From contig NZ_JADLQN010000006.1 of assembly GCF_015477835.1 (NCBI RefSeq), positions 1-64,000 of the forward strand: a stretch of 64,000 nucleotides of DNA. Reading direction: 5' to 3'. The notes beneath the pieces are model-generated. The model ran no database searches, had not been told where the DNA came from, and saw only the letters and a list, made by a program, of their open reading frames with translations. Numbering within the stretch: position 1 is the first letter of the stretch; every line of letters begins with the position of its first letter. Below are positions 15,897 to 24,624 of this stretch, piece after piece. The position numbers and the translations under genes were made by a program. The DNA is from Nocardia higoensis. GTDB taxonomy: Bacteria; Actinomycetota; Actinomycetes; Mycobacteriales; Mycobacteriaceae.

Positions 15897-17258
15897 ATGA
15901 CAATCGAGACGCGGCCCCTCGGCCGTGGTCGCATCGATCAGTACTTCGGCGTCACCGAGAACGGATCGAACTACCGCCGCGAGATCATGGCGGGCACGGT
16001 GACGTTCCTGGCGATGTCCTACATCCTGGCCGTCAACCCGAGCATTCTCGGCGACGAGGGCGCGCTGGGCGAGCAGGGCATCCCGATGCAAGCGGTGTTC
16101 ACCGCGACCGCGGTGGCAGCGGTGTTCGGCACGTTGGTGATGGGCCTGTGGGCCAGGTATCCGATCGCGCTGGCGCCCGGCATGGGCCTGAACGCGTTCT
16201 TCGCGTTCTCGGTGGTGCTGGGGATGGGCATCCCCTGGCAGGTCGCGCTGTCGGGCACGTTCCTGTCCGGTGTGATCTTCTTCGTGCTCGCCGTCACCAA
16301 GGTGCGCGAGCGGATTCTCGACGCGATCCCGCTACAGCTCAAGCTCGCCGTCGGCGCGGGGATCGGCCTGTTCGTGGCGTTCCTCGGGTTCAAGAACGCC
16401 GGGATCGTCGTGGCGAGCGAGGCCACCTTCGTGAAGCTGGGGGATTTCACCGAGCCCCGGACCCTGCTGGCCCTGTTCGGGCTGCTCGTGACGGTGGTCT
16501 TCCTGGTCAAAGGCTGGCACGGCGCGGTTCTCTACGGCATCGTGCTCACCGCCCTGCTGGGTGTCCTCACCGGTCAGGTGGATCTGCCCGGCGGGGTGTT
16601 CGCGTTGCCGCGCGGGCTGGAGGAAACCTTCGGTCAGGCGATCATCCATCTGCCCGACGCTTTCACCGGACAGATGGCGATCGTCATTCTGACCATGCTG
16701 TTCGTCGACTTCTTCGACGCCTCGGGCACCCTGATCGGCGTCGCCAAGCAGGCCGGGCTGCTGACGCCGGAGGGCAGGCTGCCGCGTGCCATGCAGGCCT
16801 TCGCCGCGGACTCGGTGGGCACCGCGGCCGGTGCGGTCATCGGCACCTCGACGACCACGGCGTACGTGGAGTCCACCGCCGGTGTCAGCGCGGGCGGGCG
16901 CACGGGCTTGAGCGCGGTGACCACCGCGGGCTGGTTCCTGGCGGCGATGTTCTGCTATCCGGTCTTCTCGGTGGTGGCCGCCGCGGGCGAGGTGACCGCG
17001 CCCGCGCTGATCGTGGTCGGCGTGTTGATGGCGCGCGCGCTCGGCGAGATCGAATGGAACGAGTTCGAGTACTCGATCCCGGCGTTCATCACCATCGTGA
17101 TCATGCCGCTGACCTACTCGATCGCCAACGGGCTGGCGCTGGGCATGATCTTCTACCCGATCGTGATGACCGCGCGCGGCCGGTTCAGGGAGGTGCACCC
17201 GGTGATGTGGGGGTTGCTGGCGGTTTTCCTCGGCTACTTCTTCTTTCTGGCCGAGTGA
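15897..17258 (+). CDS. NCS2 family (AzgA-type) purine permease
   Basis: A 453-residue integral membrane transporter with 12-14 hydrophobic segments. The motif LAPGMGLNAFFAFSVV and MLFVDFFDASGTLIGVAKQAG, with GTSTTTAYVESTAGVSAGGRTG, identify the AzgA branch of NCS2, which imports adenine, guanine or hypoxanthine with protons. ATG at 15897 follows a GGAGAACG region. No mycobacterial counterpart lies at this position between glgP and dinG, so it is a local insertion. Substrate assignment is by family. Confidence 0.88.
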   Translation: MTIETRPLGRGRIDQYFGVTENGSNYRREIMAGTVTFLAMSYILAVNPSILGDEGALGEQGIPMQAVFTATAVAAVFGTLVMGLWARYPIALAPGMGLNAFFAFSVVLGMGIPWQVALSGTFLSGVIFFVLAVTKVRERILDAIPLQLKLAVGAGIGLFVAFLGFKNAGIVVASEATFVKLGDFTEPRTLLALFGLLVTVVFLVKGWHGAVLYGIVLTALLGVLTGQVDLPGGVFALPRGLEETFGQAIIHLPDAFTGQMAIVILTMLFVDFFDASGTLIGVAKQAGLLTPEGRLPRAMQAFAADSVGTAAGAVIGTSTTTAYVESTAGVSAGGRTGLSAVTTAGWFLAAMFCYPVFSVVAAAGEVTAPALIVVGVLMARALGEIEWNEFEYSIPAFITIVIMPLTYSIANGLALGMIFYPIVMTARGRFREVHPVMWGLLAVFLGYFFFLAE

Positions 17259-17295
17259 TCCACGCCGGGGAGCGACGGGAGAGCTCCCGGTGCGC

Positions 17296-17326
17296 CCCCG
17301 CGCCGCGTGCAGGGCTTGGCGCGGGG
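17296..17326. terminator. hairpin between convergent permease and helicase genes
   Basis: Nine-base arms CCCCGCGCC (17296-17304) and GGCGCGGGG (17318-17326), loop 13 bases, located in the 164-base gap between two convergent genes. No T run; a bidirectional terminator is plausible. Confidence 0.5.
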
Positions 17327-17422
17327 ACCGGGATACGCCGGTGGGGGAATTGGGGTTCCACCGCTGTACCGATGCTCAATGTAGTTCCGAGCAGAAACAT
17401 AATGAGCGGTTTGTGTCTTGAA

Positions 17423-19477
17423 TCACACGGTTGTGCTCTCGGTTGTCAGGCGCCGCAACGCTTTTGCCGCGACCTCGGGATCGGCGGTTTCCCAGTACGG
17501 CGGCAGGGTGGCTCGCAGATATCCGCCGTACCGCGCGGTCGCCAGCCGGGAATCCAGGATCGCGATGACGCCACGGTCGTCGACGCTGCGCAGCAGGCGG
17601 CCGGTCCCCTGGGCGAGCAGCAGCGCCGCGTGATTGGCCGCGACCGCGAGAAAGCCGTTGCCGCCGCGGGATTCGACCGCGCGCTGCCGGGCGGCCAGCA
17701 GCGGATCGTCCGGGCGGGGAAACGGAATGCGGTCCAGGATCACCAGACTCAGCGACGGACCGGGCACATCGACGCCCTGCCACAGCGACAGGGTGCCGAA
17801 CAGCGAGGTCTGCGGATCGTCGGCGAACTTGCGCACCAGCGCGCCGGTCGAATCCTCGCCCTGGCACAGCAGCGGGGTGCTCAGCCGCGTCCGCATGGCC
17901 TCGGCGGCCGCTCTGGCGGCGCGCATCGACGAGAACAGCCCGAGCGTGCGACCGCCCGCGGCGTCGATCAGCCGCTCGATCTCGTCGAGATAGGCGGGCG
18001 GCAGGCCGTCGCGTCCCGGCGGCGGAAGATGCTTGGCGACATAGAGGATGCCCGACTTGGCGTGGTCGAACGGCGAGCCGACATCCAGGCCGTCCCAGTG
18101 GACCGGCCCGGAATCCGAGGGGGCTGCCGCGCCGTTGGCGGTGGCCGGGTCGACCTTGTCGCCGGATCGCGCGGGCAGACCCCAAGTGACCGCCAGACTG
18201 TCGAAGGAGCCGCCGATCTGCAGGGTCGCCGAGGTCAGCACCACGGTCGAGGCGCCGAACAGCCGCGCGCGCAGCAGACCGCCGACCGACAGCGGCGCCA
18301 TCCGCAGCGTCTTGCGCGCCACGCCGGTCTTGGACTCCTCCGCGGACAGCCAGACGACATCGCGGCGCGCGGCCGGGTCGGGCTCGTCGAAGGAGGTCAG
18401 CGCACGCACCGCGCTGTCGTGCACCTCTTCGACCGCGGCGACGGCGAGGGTGCGGGCCGCGGCGCTGTCCGGATCGCCCGGCGCCTGCGTGCTGCCCGGT
18501 GGGGCGAGTTCGGTGCGCGCGTTCCACGCCGCGTCGCGGACGAGTGCGAGCGCCTGCGCCGCGCCCTCGGGCAGCCGGTCCCAGCGGGCGGGCGGCAGTT
18601 CGTCGAGCAGGGCGTGCCAGGCCTCCGCCGCGCCCTCCAGCCTGTCGACCTCGCGGTCGTCGATGAGCTTGGCGCAGCGGCGGGCGGCCGCGCCGATGCC
18701 CGTCGCCGACAGTTCCGCGGTGGCCACACCGGTGACCCGGTCGACCAGTTCGTGCGCCTCGTCGATGACCACGACATCGTGTTCGGGCAGGATCTGGATG
18801 CCGCTGATGGCGTCGATGGCCAGCAGCGCGTGATTGGTCACCACCACATCGGCCTGGGCGCTCTCGGCGCGGGCGCGCTCGGCGTAGCAGTCCTGGCCGA
18901 ACTGGCAGCGCGATTTGCCCAGGCACTCCCGTGAGGACACGCTGACCTGCCGCCACGCCCGATCGCTGACACCGGGGGCCAGATCGTCGCGGTCGCCGGT
19001 CTCGGTGTCGGAGGCCCAGTCGTTGAGCCGCTGCACCTCGCGGCCGAGCCGGGAGATCGCGAAGGCGTCGAAGAGTTCGGCCTCGGCGGGCTCCTCGGGG
19101 ATCGCGCTGTTGATCTTGTTCAGGCAGAGGTAATTGTTGCGGCCCTTCAGGATCGCGAAACGTGCCGGGCGACCGAGCGGCTCGGCCAGCGCCTCGGACA
19201 GGCGCGGCAGGTCGCGATCGACCAGCTGACGCTGCAGCGCGATCGTCGCGGTCGAGACCACCACGGTGCGGCCGGTGCGCACCGCGTGGCGCAGGCTGGG
19301 CACCAGGTAGGCCAGCGACTTTCCGGTGCCGGTGCCCGCCTGCACCGCCAGATGCCGCTTGGTGTCGATGGCGTGATCGACGGCCGAGGCCATCGTCATC
19401 TGCCCGGAACGCTCCTTACCCCCGAGCGCGCGCACAGCGGTGGTCAGCAGTTCCGAGGTGGGAGGCAGTTCGGGCAC
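17423..19477 (-). CDS. dinG: ATP-dependent DNA helicase, DinG/XPD-like
   Basis: A 684-residue superfamily 2 helicase. Walker A is AGTGTGKSLAYL (about residue 43-54), the DEAH box is VVIDEAHELVD, and the C-terminal motif VI is QGTGRLLRS. Four cysteines (NYLCLN, then RECLGKSRCQFGQDC) fit the 4Fe-4S cluster of XPD/DinG helicases. It unwinds structured DNA such as R-loops and G-quadruplexes in repair. Counterpart of Rv1329c, in the same position and orientation relative to glgP and pncB. Confidence 0.92.
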   Translation of the reverse strand: MPELPPTSELLTTAVRALGGKERSGQMTMASAVDHAIDTKRHLAVQAGTGTGKSLAYLVPSLRHAVRTGRTVVVSTATIALQRQLVDRDLPRLSEALAEPLGRPARFAILKGRNNYLCLNKINSAIPEEPAEAELFDAFAISRLGREVQRLNDWASDTETGDRDDLAPGVSDRAWRQVSVSSRECLGKSRCQFGQDCYAERARAESAQADVVVTNHALLAIDAISGIQILPEHDVVVIDEAHELVDRVTGVATAELSATGIGAAARRCAKLIDDREVDRLEGAAEAWHALLDELPPARWDRLPEGAAQALALVRDAAWNARTELAPPGSTQAPGDPDSAAARTLAVAAVEEVHDSAVRALTSFDEPDPAARRDVVWLSAEESKTGVARKTLRMAPLSVGGLLRARLFGASTVVLTSATLQIGGSFDSLAVTWGLPARSGDKVDPATANGAAAPSDSGPVHWDGLDVGSPFDHAKSGILYVAKHLPPPGRDGLPPAYLDEIERLIDAAGGRTLGLFSSMRAARAAAEAMRTRLSTPLLCQGEDSTGALVRKFADDPQTSLFGTLSLWQGVDVPGPSLSLVILDRIPFPRPDDPLLAARQRAVESRGGNGFLAVAANHAALLLAQGTGRLLRSVDDRGVIAILDSRLATARYGGYLRATLPPYWETADPEVAAKALRRLTTESTTV

Positions 19478-19560
19478 GCGAGCAGCCTACTGCCCGCCAC
19501 CGACACCGGCGGCGTCTCGCCGGACACCGGCGAGCGGGCTTGTTCTCCCGCCGCAGCCCC

Positions 19561-20133
19561 CTAACGGCCGCCCGGCACCGAGCCCTCCAGCTCGACCCCG
19601 GCGGCGTGCAATTCGGCCAGCGCGCGATCCACCGTCACCTGGGCGACGCCCGCGGTGAGACCGAGCAGCACCCTGGTCGGGAACCCGGCGCAGCGCGCGT
19701 CGAGCGCGGTGGCCCGCACGCAGTGGTCGGTGGCGATGCCGACCACGTCCACGGCATCGAGGTCCCGGACGCGCAGCCAGTCCGTGAGCGTGGTCCCGTC
19801 GTCGGCCGCGCCTTCGAAACCCGAATAGGCGGCGGCGAATTGCCCTTTGGAGAAGATCTCCTGGACCGGGGTGGTGTCCAGGTCGGGGTGGAACTGCGCG
19901 CCCGGCGTGCCGGCCAGGCAGTGCGGCGGCCAGCTGTCGGCGTAGTCGGGGGAATCGGAGAAGTGCGCGCCCGGGTCGATGTGATGGTCCCGGGTGGCCA
20001 CGACCGCGGCGTACGCGTGCGCGGCGAGGTGTTCGGTGATCCGCCCGGCCACGGCCGCACCACCGGGGACAGCGAGCGAGCCGCCCTCGCAGAAATCGTT
20101 CTGCACGTCGACGATGATGAGCGCCCGGTTCAT
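19561..20133 (-). CDS. pncA: nicotinamidase/pyrazinamidase
   Basis: A 190-residue isochorismatase-fold enzyme converting nicotinamide to nicotinate (and pyrazinamide to pyrazinoic acid). The catalytic triad is Asp9 (IIVDVQNDF), Lys96 (FSKGQFA) and Cys138 (ATDHCVRAT); metal ligands Asp49, His51, His57 and His71 are all present at the same positions as in M. tuberculosis PncA. It sits next to pncB, whereas in M. tuberculosis pncA lies far away, so here two consecutive NAD salvage steps are neighbours. Confidence 0.93.
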   Translation of the reverse strand: MNRALIIVDVQNDFCEGGSLAVPGGAAVAGRITEHLAAHAYAAVVATRDHHIDPGAHFSDSPDYADSWPPHCLAGTPGAQFHPDLDTTPVQEIFSKGQFAAAYSGFEGAADDGTTLTDWLRVRDLDAVDVVGIATDHCVRATALDARCAGFPTRVLLGLTAGVAQVTVDRALAELHAAGVELEGSVPGGR

Positions 20134-20216
20134 GATCCGAGATTACCCGCGCCGCTGCGGGCCGTCTCGGGTGTCGATGCGGCGCGCGATCGCTACCTGC
20201 CTGCTCGGCCGGTGTG

Positions 20217-21530
20217 TCAGCCGACGAAGGTCGTCGGGATGGCGGGTTCGCCCTCGGAGAGCTTGAGCCCCTCCCAGGGCAGGCTGACCAGACCGCGGCG
20301 CACCAGCTCGCGGCTGTCGTCGAGGGTGGGCAATCCGGGGACCGCGTCGCCGCCGCGCACCAGCGGGACGAGCAGCTCGCGCGCCTGGAACTCCGCCGTG
20401 CCGGGCACCTGCGCGCCGGCCGGAAAGACCACTTCCTCGACGATCGTGCCGGAGCTCTTCGCCAGCCGCAGCGCCCGTTTGACGCTGCCGCGCGACTGCT
20501 TGTGACTGCTGCGCTTGACCACCGGGACACCGTCGACCTCGACGAGTTTGTAGACCATGCCCGCGGTCGGCGCGCCGGAACCGGTGACCAGCGAGGTACC
20601 GACCCCGTAGGCGTCCACCGGCTCGGCCCGCAACGCCGCGATCGCGTATTCGTCCAGATCGCCGGAGACCACGATGCGGGTGTCGCGCGCGCCGAGCGCG
20701 TCGAGCTGAGCGCGCACCTGACCGGCCAGCACACCGAGATCTCCCGAGTCGATGCGCACCCCACCCAGCTGTGGCCCGGCCACCCGGACCGCGGTGGCCA
20801 CCCCCTCGGTGATGTCGAAGGTGTCGACCAGCAAGGTGGTGCCCACCCCGAGCGCGGCGATCTGGCTGCGGAACGCCGCGGCCTCGTGCGCGCCGTCGGG
20901 GCCGCTGTGCAGCAACGTGAAGGCGTGCGCGCTGGTTCCCGCCCCCGGCACGCCGAAGCGGCGCACCGCCTCCAGATTCGAGGTGGCGTCGAACCCGGCC
21001 AGGTACGCCGCGCGGGCCGCCGACGGCGCTGCCCACTCGTGGGTGCGCCGCGAACCCATTTCGATCAGCCGCCTGCCACCTGCCGCCGAGACCATTCTGG
21101 CCGCGGCCGAGGCGACCGCGCTGTCGTGATTGACGATCGACAGGATCAGCGTCTCCAGCAGCACGCACTCGGCGAAGCTGCCGCGCACCGACAGGATCGG
21201 CGAGCCGGGAAAATACAGCTCGCCCTCCGGGTAGCCGTCGATGTCACCGGTGAAGCGGTAGTCGCGCAGCCAGTCCAGGGTTCGCTCGTCGAGTATCGGC
21301 GCGGCCACGGCGAGTTCGGCCTCGCCGAAGCGGAACTGCCGCAGCGCGGCGAGCAGTCTGCCGGTCCCCGCGACCACGCCGTAGCGGCGGCCGTGCGGCA
21401 GGCGCCGGGCGAAGACCTCGAATCCGCAGCGGCGCTGCGCCGAACCGTCGGCCAAGGCCGCGGCGAGCATGGTGAGTTCGTACTGATCGGTGAGCAGCGC
21501 TGTGCTCGCGGCCTGGCCACGGGAGTCCAC
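20217..21530 (-). CDS. pncB: nicotinate phosphoribosyltransferase
   Basis: A 437-residue enzyme that makes nicotinate mononucleotide from nicotinate and PRPP. LLTDQYELTMLAAAL at the N-terminus, MGSRRTHEWAA (with the phosphorylated-His region) and VDAYGVGTSLVTGSGAP identify it. Start is GTG 21530. It is transcribed towards pncA on the same strand with an 83-base gap. Counterpart of Rv1330c (pncB1), divergent from clpS as in mycobacteria. Confidence 0.92.
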   Translation of the reverse strand: MDSRGQAASTALLTDQYELTMLAAALADGSAQRRCGFEVFARRLPHGRRYGVVAGTGRLLAALRQFRFGEAELAVAAPILDERTLDWLRDYRFTGDIDGYPEGELYFPGSPILSVRGSFAECVLLETLILSIVNHDSAVASAAARMVSAAGGRRLIEMGSRRTHEWAAPSAARAAYLAGFDATSNLEAVRRFGVPGAGTSAHAFTLLHSGPDGAHEAAAFRSQIAALGVGTTLLVDTFDITEGVATAVRVAGPQLGGVRIDSGDLGVLAGQVRAQLDALGARDTRIVVSGDLDEYAIAALRAEPVDAYGVGTSLVTGSGAPTAGMVYKLVEVDGVPVVKRSSHKQSRGSVKRALRLAKSSGTIVEEVVFPAGAQVPGTAEFQARELLVPLVRGGDAVPGLPTLDDSRELVRRGLVSLPWEGLKLSEGEPAIPTTFVG

Positions 21531-21597
21531 TCCGCCACTGTAGACAGCGCGGTCACGGTCCTGTCCCGCTCGCGTTCGGGCGGGGACCGGCGGGGTG

Positions 21598-21625
21598 TTG
21601 AGGTTCGCTCGGCGAGTCGTACCCT
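21598..21625 (+). promoter_or_regulatory. candidate clpS promoter (leaderless)
   Basis: TTGAGG (21598-21603), a 16-base spacer, then TACCCT (21620-21625). Transcription would begin about 7 bases later, at the ATG at 21633, which has no ribosome binding site. Both facts suggest a leaderless clpS message. Confidence 0.45.
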
Positions 21626-21632
21626 TGACGGC

Positions 21633-21992
21633 ATGGGCTTGTGCAATTCGTACCCGGCGCCGGCGATCATGTCAGCGGCACAGCCAACCCTGTCAGCGGC
21701 ACAGGCGGCACAGGCGACCCCGGAAGCGGTGGAATACACCGAGATCCTGGAGGCCGAGGATCGCCCGTGGGTGACTGTCGTATGGGACGACCCGGTCAAT
21801 CTCATGCACTACGTGACCTACATCTTCCAGAAGCTCTTCGGCTACAGCAAGGCCAAGGCGACCGAGCTGATGCTGCAGGTGCACAACGAAGGCAGAGCCG
21901 TCGTCTCCAGCGGTTCCCGCGACAAGATGGAGCACGATGTCCGCCGTCTGCACGCCGCCGGACTCTGGGCCACCATGCAGCGTGACAACTGA
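21633..21992 (+). CDS. clpS: ATP-dependent Clp protease adaptor
   Basis: ClpS delivers N-degron substrates to ClpC/ClpA. The core has RPWVTVVWDDPVNLMHYVTY, where Asp-Asp-Pro-x-Asn forms the N-degron pocket, then FQKLFGYSKAKATELMLQVH. The chosen start at 21633 gives 119 residues; an in-frame ATG at 21669 would give 107, closer to mycobacterial ClpS, and the extra N-terminus is poorly conserved. The promoter-like sequence just upstream favours 21633. It is followed by the DUF2017 gene, as in Rv1331-Rv1332. Confidence 0.9.
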   Translation: MGLCNSYPAPAIMSAAQPTLSAAQAAQATPEAVEYTEILEAEDRPWVTVVWDDPVNLMHYVTYIFQKLFGYSKAKATELMLQVHNEGRAVVSSGSRDKMEHDVRRLHAAGLWATMQRDN

Positions 21993-22072
21993 GCTCGCCG
22001 TGACCACCGAGGTTGCCGAGACAGTAGAGCTCGCGACTACCCTGACGCTCGTGCGTGATGGGACGGACAGCC

Positions 22073-22642
22073 GTGCGTAAGTGGACCAGGAAGAACTCGC
22101 TGGGCGGGCTCAAGCTGCGCGCCGAGATGGACCCCCACGAGGCCGAAGTGCTGCGCTCACTGGTGGGCGCGGTCGCCGGCCTGCTCTCCGATCGGGCGCA
22201 CTCGGCCCCTGAGGACGAGCTCAGCGCGCTTACCGGTATGCGCACCGGAAACAGCGCGCCCCCCGACGACCCGCGTCTGGCCCGGTTGCTGCCGGAGTTC
22301 CATCGCAGCGAGCCCGGCTCGCCGGACGCCGATCGGGCCGGACTCAACAGCGCCCTGCGCGCTCTGCACGAGCCGGAGATCATCGACAGCAAGCTGGCCG
22401 CGGGCGCGGTCGTGCTCGACACCGTGCCCGCCCACGGCGGCAAGATCGTGCTGACACCCGAACAGGCCGACGCCTGGCTCAGCGCGCTCACCGACGTCAG
22501 GCTGGCACTCGGCACGGTCCTGGGCATCGACGCCGACACCCCCGAGCAGTTCGATCCGGCGGATCCGCGCGCTCCGCACCTGGACGTCTACCACTGGCTG
22601 ACCTGGATGCAGGACAGCCTGCTGCAAGCGCTCGCCCCCTGA
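22073..22642 (+). CDS. DUF2017 protein next to clpS
   Basis: A 189-residue protein matching Rv1332. The family hallmark VRKWTRKN at the start, MDPHEAEVLRSLVGAVAGLLSDR and the C-terminal VYHWLTWMQDSLLQAL are recognisable. It is often labelled a regulator, but no DNA-binding motif is visible. Constant linkage to clpS suggests a role with that adaptor; this is inference. Start GTG 22073 follows GGGACGGA. Confidence 0.82.
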   Translation: MRKWTRKNSLGGLKLRAEMDPHEAEVLRSLVGAVAGLLSDRAHSAPEDELSALTGMRTGNSAPPDDPRLARLLPEFHRSEPGSPDADRAGLNSALRALHEPEIIDSKLAAGAVVLDTVPAHGGKIVLTPEQADAWLSALTDVRLALGTVLGIDADTPEQFDPADPRAPHLDVYHWLTWMQDSLLQALAP

Positions 22643-22706
22643 GGCGCACCGGCCGCCATCGCCCCGAGGATCCGGGAATCGAGGATCCGGAACCGAGGAG
22701 GAGTCG

Positions 22707-23765
22707 TTGACCGCGGTCACCGGCGCGCGTGACGCGCTCACCGATGTCGCCGGTCTGCTGGTCGGCCATCACCACGTCCTCGATCCCGATGCCGCGCTCG
22801 GATCCGGTGCGGCCACCGGCTGCACGGTGGTGCGCATTCCCGGCGGCGCGGTCGCGGCGGTCGACGTGCGCGGCGGCGGTCCCGGCACCAGAGAGACCGA
22901 TCTGCTCGACCCGGCCGACACCGTGAGGCGGGTGGACGCTGTGCTGCTCACCGGCGGCAGCGCCTACGGACTGGCCGCCGCCGACGGGGTGATGCGCCTG
23001 CTCGAGGAGAACGGCGAGGGCATCCCGATGGACCCGGCCGACCCGAGCCGGGTGGTGCCGATCGTGCCCGGCGCGGTGATCTTCGATCTGCCGGTGGGGG
23101 ATTGGCGTGTCCGGCCGACCGCCGAATTCGGCTATCGGGCCGCCCGGGACGCCGCCGTCGATGTCGCCCGCGGCTCGGTGGGCGCGGGCGTCGGCGCCAG
23201 GGCGGGATCGATCAAGGGCGGCGTCGGCACGGCGAGCGTCGTGCTCGGCGACGGCCCCGCCGCGGGCATCACCGTGTCGGCGCTGGTCGTGGCGAACCCG
23301 GTCGGCTCGGTGTTCGATCCGCGCACCGGACTGCCGTGGGGTGTGGGCACCGACGGGCCGCAACGGTTCGGTCTGCGCCCACCGGCACCCGAACGATTGG
23401 CCGCGGCCAACGCTCTCCCGGTCAAAGGCACCGTTCTCAACACGACCATCGGGGTCGTCGCCACCGATGCCGCGCTCGGCACCACCGCCTGCCGCCGGCT
23501 GGCCATCACGGCCCACGACGGACTCGCCCGCGCGATCCGGCCCGCGCACTCCCCGCTCGACGGCGACACCCTCTTCGCCGTCGCGACCGGCGCGGTCCCG
23601 ATCCCGGACACCACGCTGCCCGCCGCGTTCCCGCCCGAACTGCTCGTGCTCGACGCCCTGTGCACGGCCGCCGCGGTGTGCGTGGAACGCGCCGTCGTCG
23701 ATGCCGTCCTCAGCGCGACGTCGGTCGCGGGCATCCCCGCCTACCGCGACCTCTTCCCCGCCTGA
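22707..23765 (+). CDS. P1 family (DmpA-like) aminopeptidase
   Basis: A 352-residue self-processing Ntn-type hydrolase corresponding to Rv1333. TGCTVVRIPGGAVAAVDVRGG and LLTGGSAYGLAAADGVMR are typical for the larger subunit; KGTVLNTTIGVVATDA contains the expected autocleavage site and the new N-terminal Thr nucleophile. It should remove N-terminal residues from short peptides or amides; substrate unknown. Start TTG 22707 is supported by GAGGAGG. Confidence 0.85.
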   Translation: MTAVTGARDALTDVAGLLVGHHHVLDPDAALGSGAATGCTVVRIPGGAVAAVDVRGGGPGTRETDLLDPADTVRRVDAVLLTGGSAYGLAAADGVMRLLEENGEGIPMDPADPSRVVPIVPGAVIFDLPVGDWRVRPTAEFGYRAARDAAVDVARGSVGAGVGARAGSIKGGVGTASVVLGDGPAAGITVSALVVANPVGSVFDPRTGLPWGVGTDGPQRFGLRPPAPERLAAANALPVKGTVLNTTIGVVATDAALGTTACRRLAITAHDGLARAIRPAHSPLDGDTLFAVATGAVPIPDTTLPAAFPPELLVLDALCTAAAVCVERAVVDAVLSATSVAGIPAYRDLFPA

Positions 23766-23856
23766 CTCCAGCCGCTCGCCGCGTCGGCGCCGCCGCGGGA
23801 ATACGCGTCGGTCCCGGCTGGTTGAGGGCAGTGACCCGAGCAGGCGTGCGGAAGGC

Positions 23857-24288
23857 GTGAGACAGGTGCTGGTGATCACATCCGAATTGGTGGACGCGAT
23901 GGTGGCTCATGCCCGCGCCGATCACCCGGACGAGGCCTGCGGCATCATCGCCGGACCAGAGGGCTCCGATCGCCCCGAGCGCTTCGTCGCCATGGTCAAT
24001 GCCGAGCGCTCGCCCACCTTCTACCGCTTCGACTCCGGCGAGCAGCTGAAGGTCTGGCGGGCGATGGACGACGCCGACGAGGAACCGGTCGTCATCTACC
24101 ACTCGCACACCGCCACCGAGGCCTATCCGAGCCGCACCGACATCGCCTACGCCGCCGAGCCCGACGCCCACTACGTGCTCATCTCCACCCGCCACCCCGA
24201 CGAGTACGAACTGCGCAGCTACCGGATACTCGACGGCGTGGTCACCGAGGAGCCGGTCCGTGTCGTCGACGCCTACGACACCGTCTGA
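23857..24288 (+). CDS. mec: CysO-cysteine peptidase
   Basis: A 143-residue JAMM/MPN+ zinc peptidase, counterpart of Rv1334. The zinc motif is IYHSHTATEAYPSRTD (H-x-H-x(7)-S-x(2)-D) with the upstream catalytic Glu in HPDEACGII. It hydrolyses the CysO-cysteine adduct, freeing cysteine and CysO. GTG 23857 is taken as start; GTG 23866 is possible. It is followed by cysO and cysM. Because CysO here has extra residues after its Gly-Gly, this enzyme may also trim the CysO precursor. Confidence 0.92.
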   Translation: MRQVLVITSELVDAMVAHARADHPDEACGIIAGPEGSDRPERFVAMVNAERSPTFYRFDSGEQLKVWRAMDDADEEPVVIYHSHTATEAYPSRTDIAYAAEPDAHYVLISTRHPDEYELRSYRILDGVVTEEPVRVVDAYDTV

Positions 24289-24330
24289 CCGCCCCAGCAG
24301 AATTCCCCCCGAACGACATCAGGAGTCTTC

Positions 24331-24618
24331 ATGTCGGTAACCGTGTCCATCCCGACCATCATGCGCGGCCTCACCGGCGGCGAGAAGCGGGTGCAGGCCG
24401 AGGGCGAAACCCTCTCCGCGCTCATCGCCGACCTCGACGCCAGCCATCCCGGGCTGGCGGAGCGCCTGCTCAAGGACGGGAAACTGAACCGCTTCGTCAA
24501 CATCTACGTCGACGACGAGGACGTCCGCTTCGCCGGGGGCCTCGAGGCCGAGGTGCCCGAGGGCGCGAGTGTCACCATCCTGCCCGCTGTCGCCGGTGGC
24601 GCCCCGACCGATCGCTGA
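24331..24618 (+). CDS. cysO: sulfur carrier protein CysO
   Basis: A 95-residue ubiquitin-like (MoaD/ThiS family) protein that carries sulfide as a C-terminal thiocarboxylate for cysteine synthesis by CysM. Conserved stretches are VTVSIPTIMR, NRFVNIYVDDEDVRF and VTILPAVAGG. In M. tuberculosis the protein ends in the diglycine; here APTDR follows it before the stop, so activation would need removal of five residues. ATG 24331 follows CAGGAG. The gene lies between mec and cysM. Confidence 0.92.
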   Translation: MSVTVSIPTIMRGLTGGEKRVQAEGETLSALIADLDASHPGLAERLLKDGKLNRFVNIYVDDEDVRFAGGLEAEVPEGASVTILPAVAGGAPTDR

Positions 24619-24624
24619 CCCGAC

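Noticed and set aside
15857..18934. 1,025-residue plus-strand frame across the permease and dinG
   Set aside because: It is a frame-shifted shadow of the permease and antisense of dinG, with Arg/Gly-rich composition.
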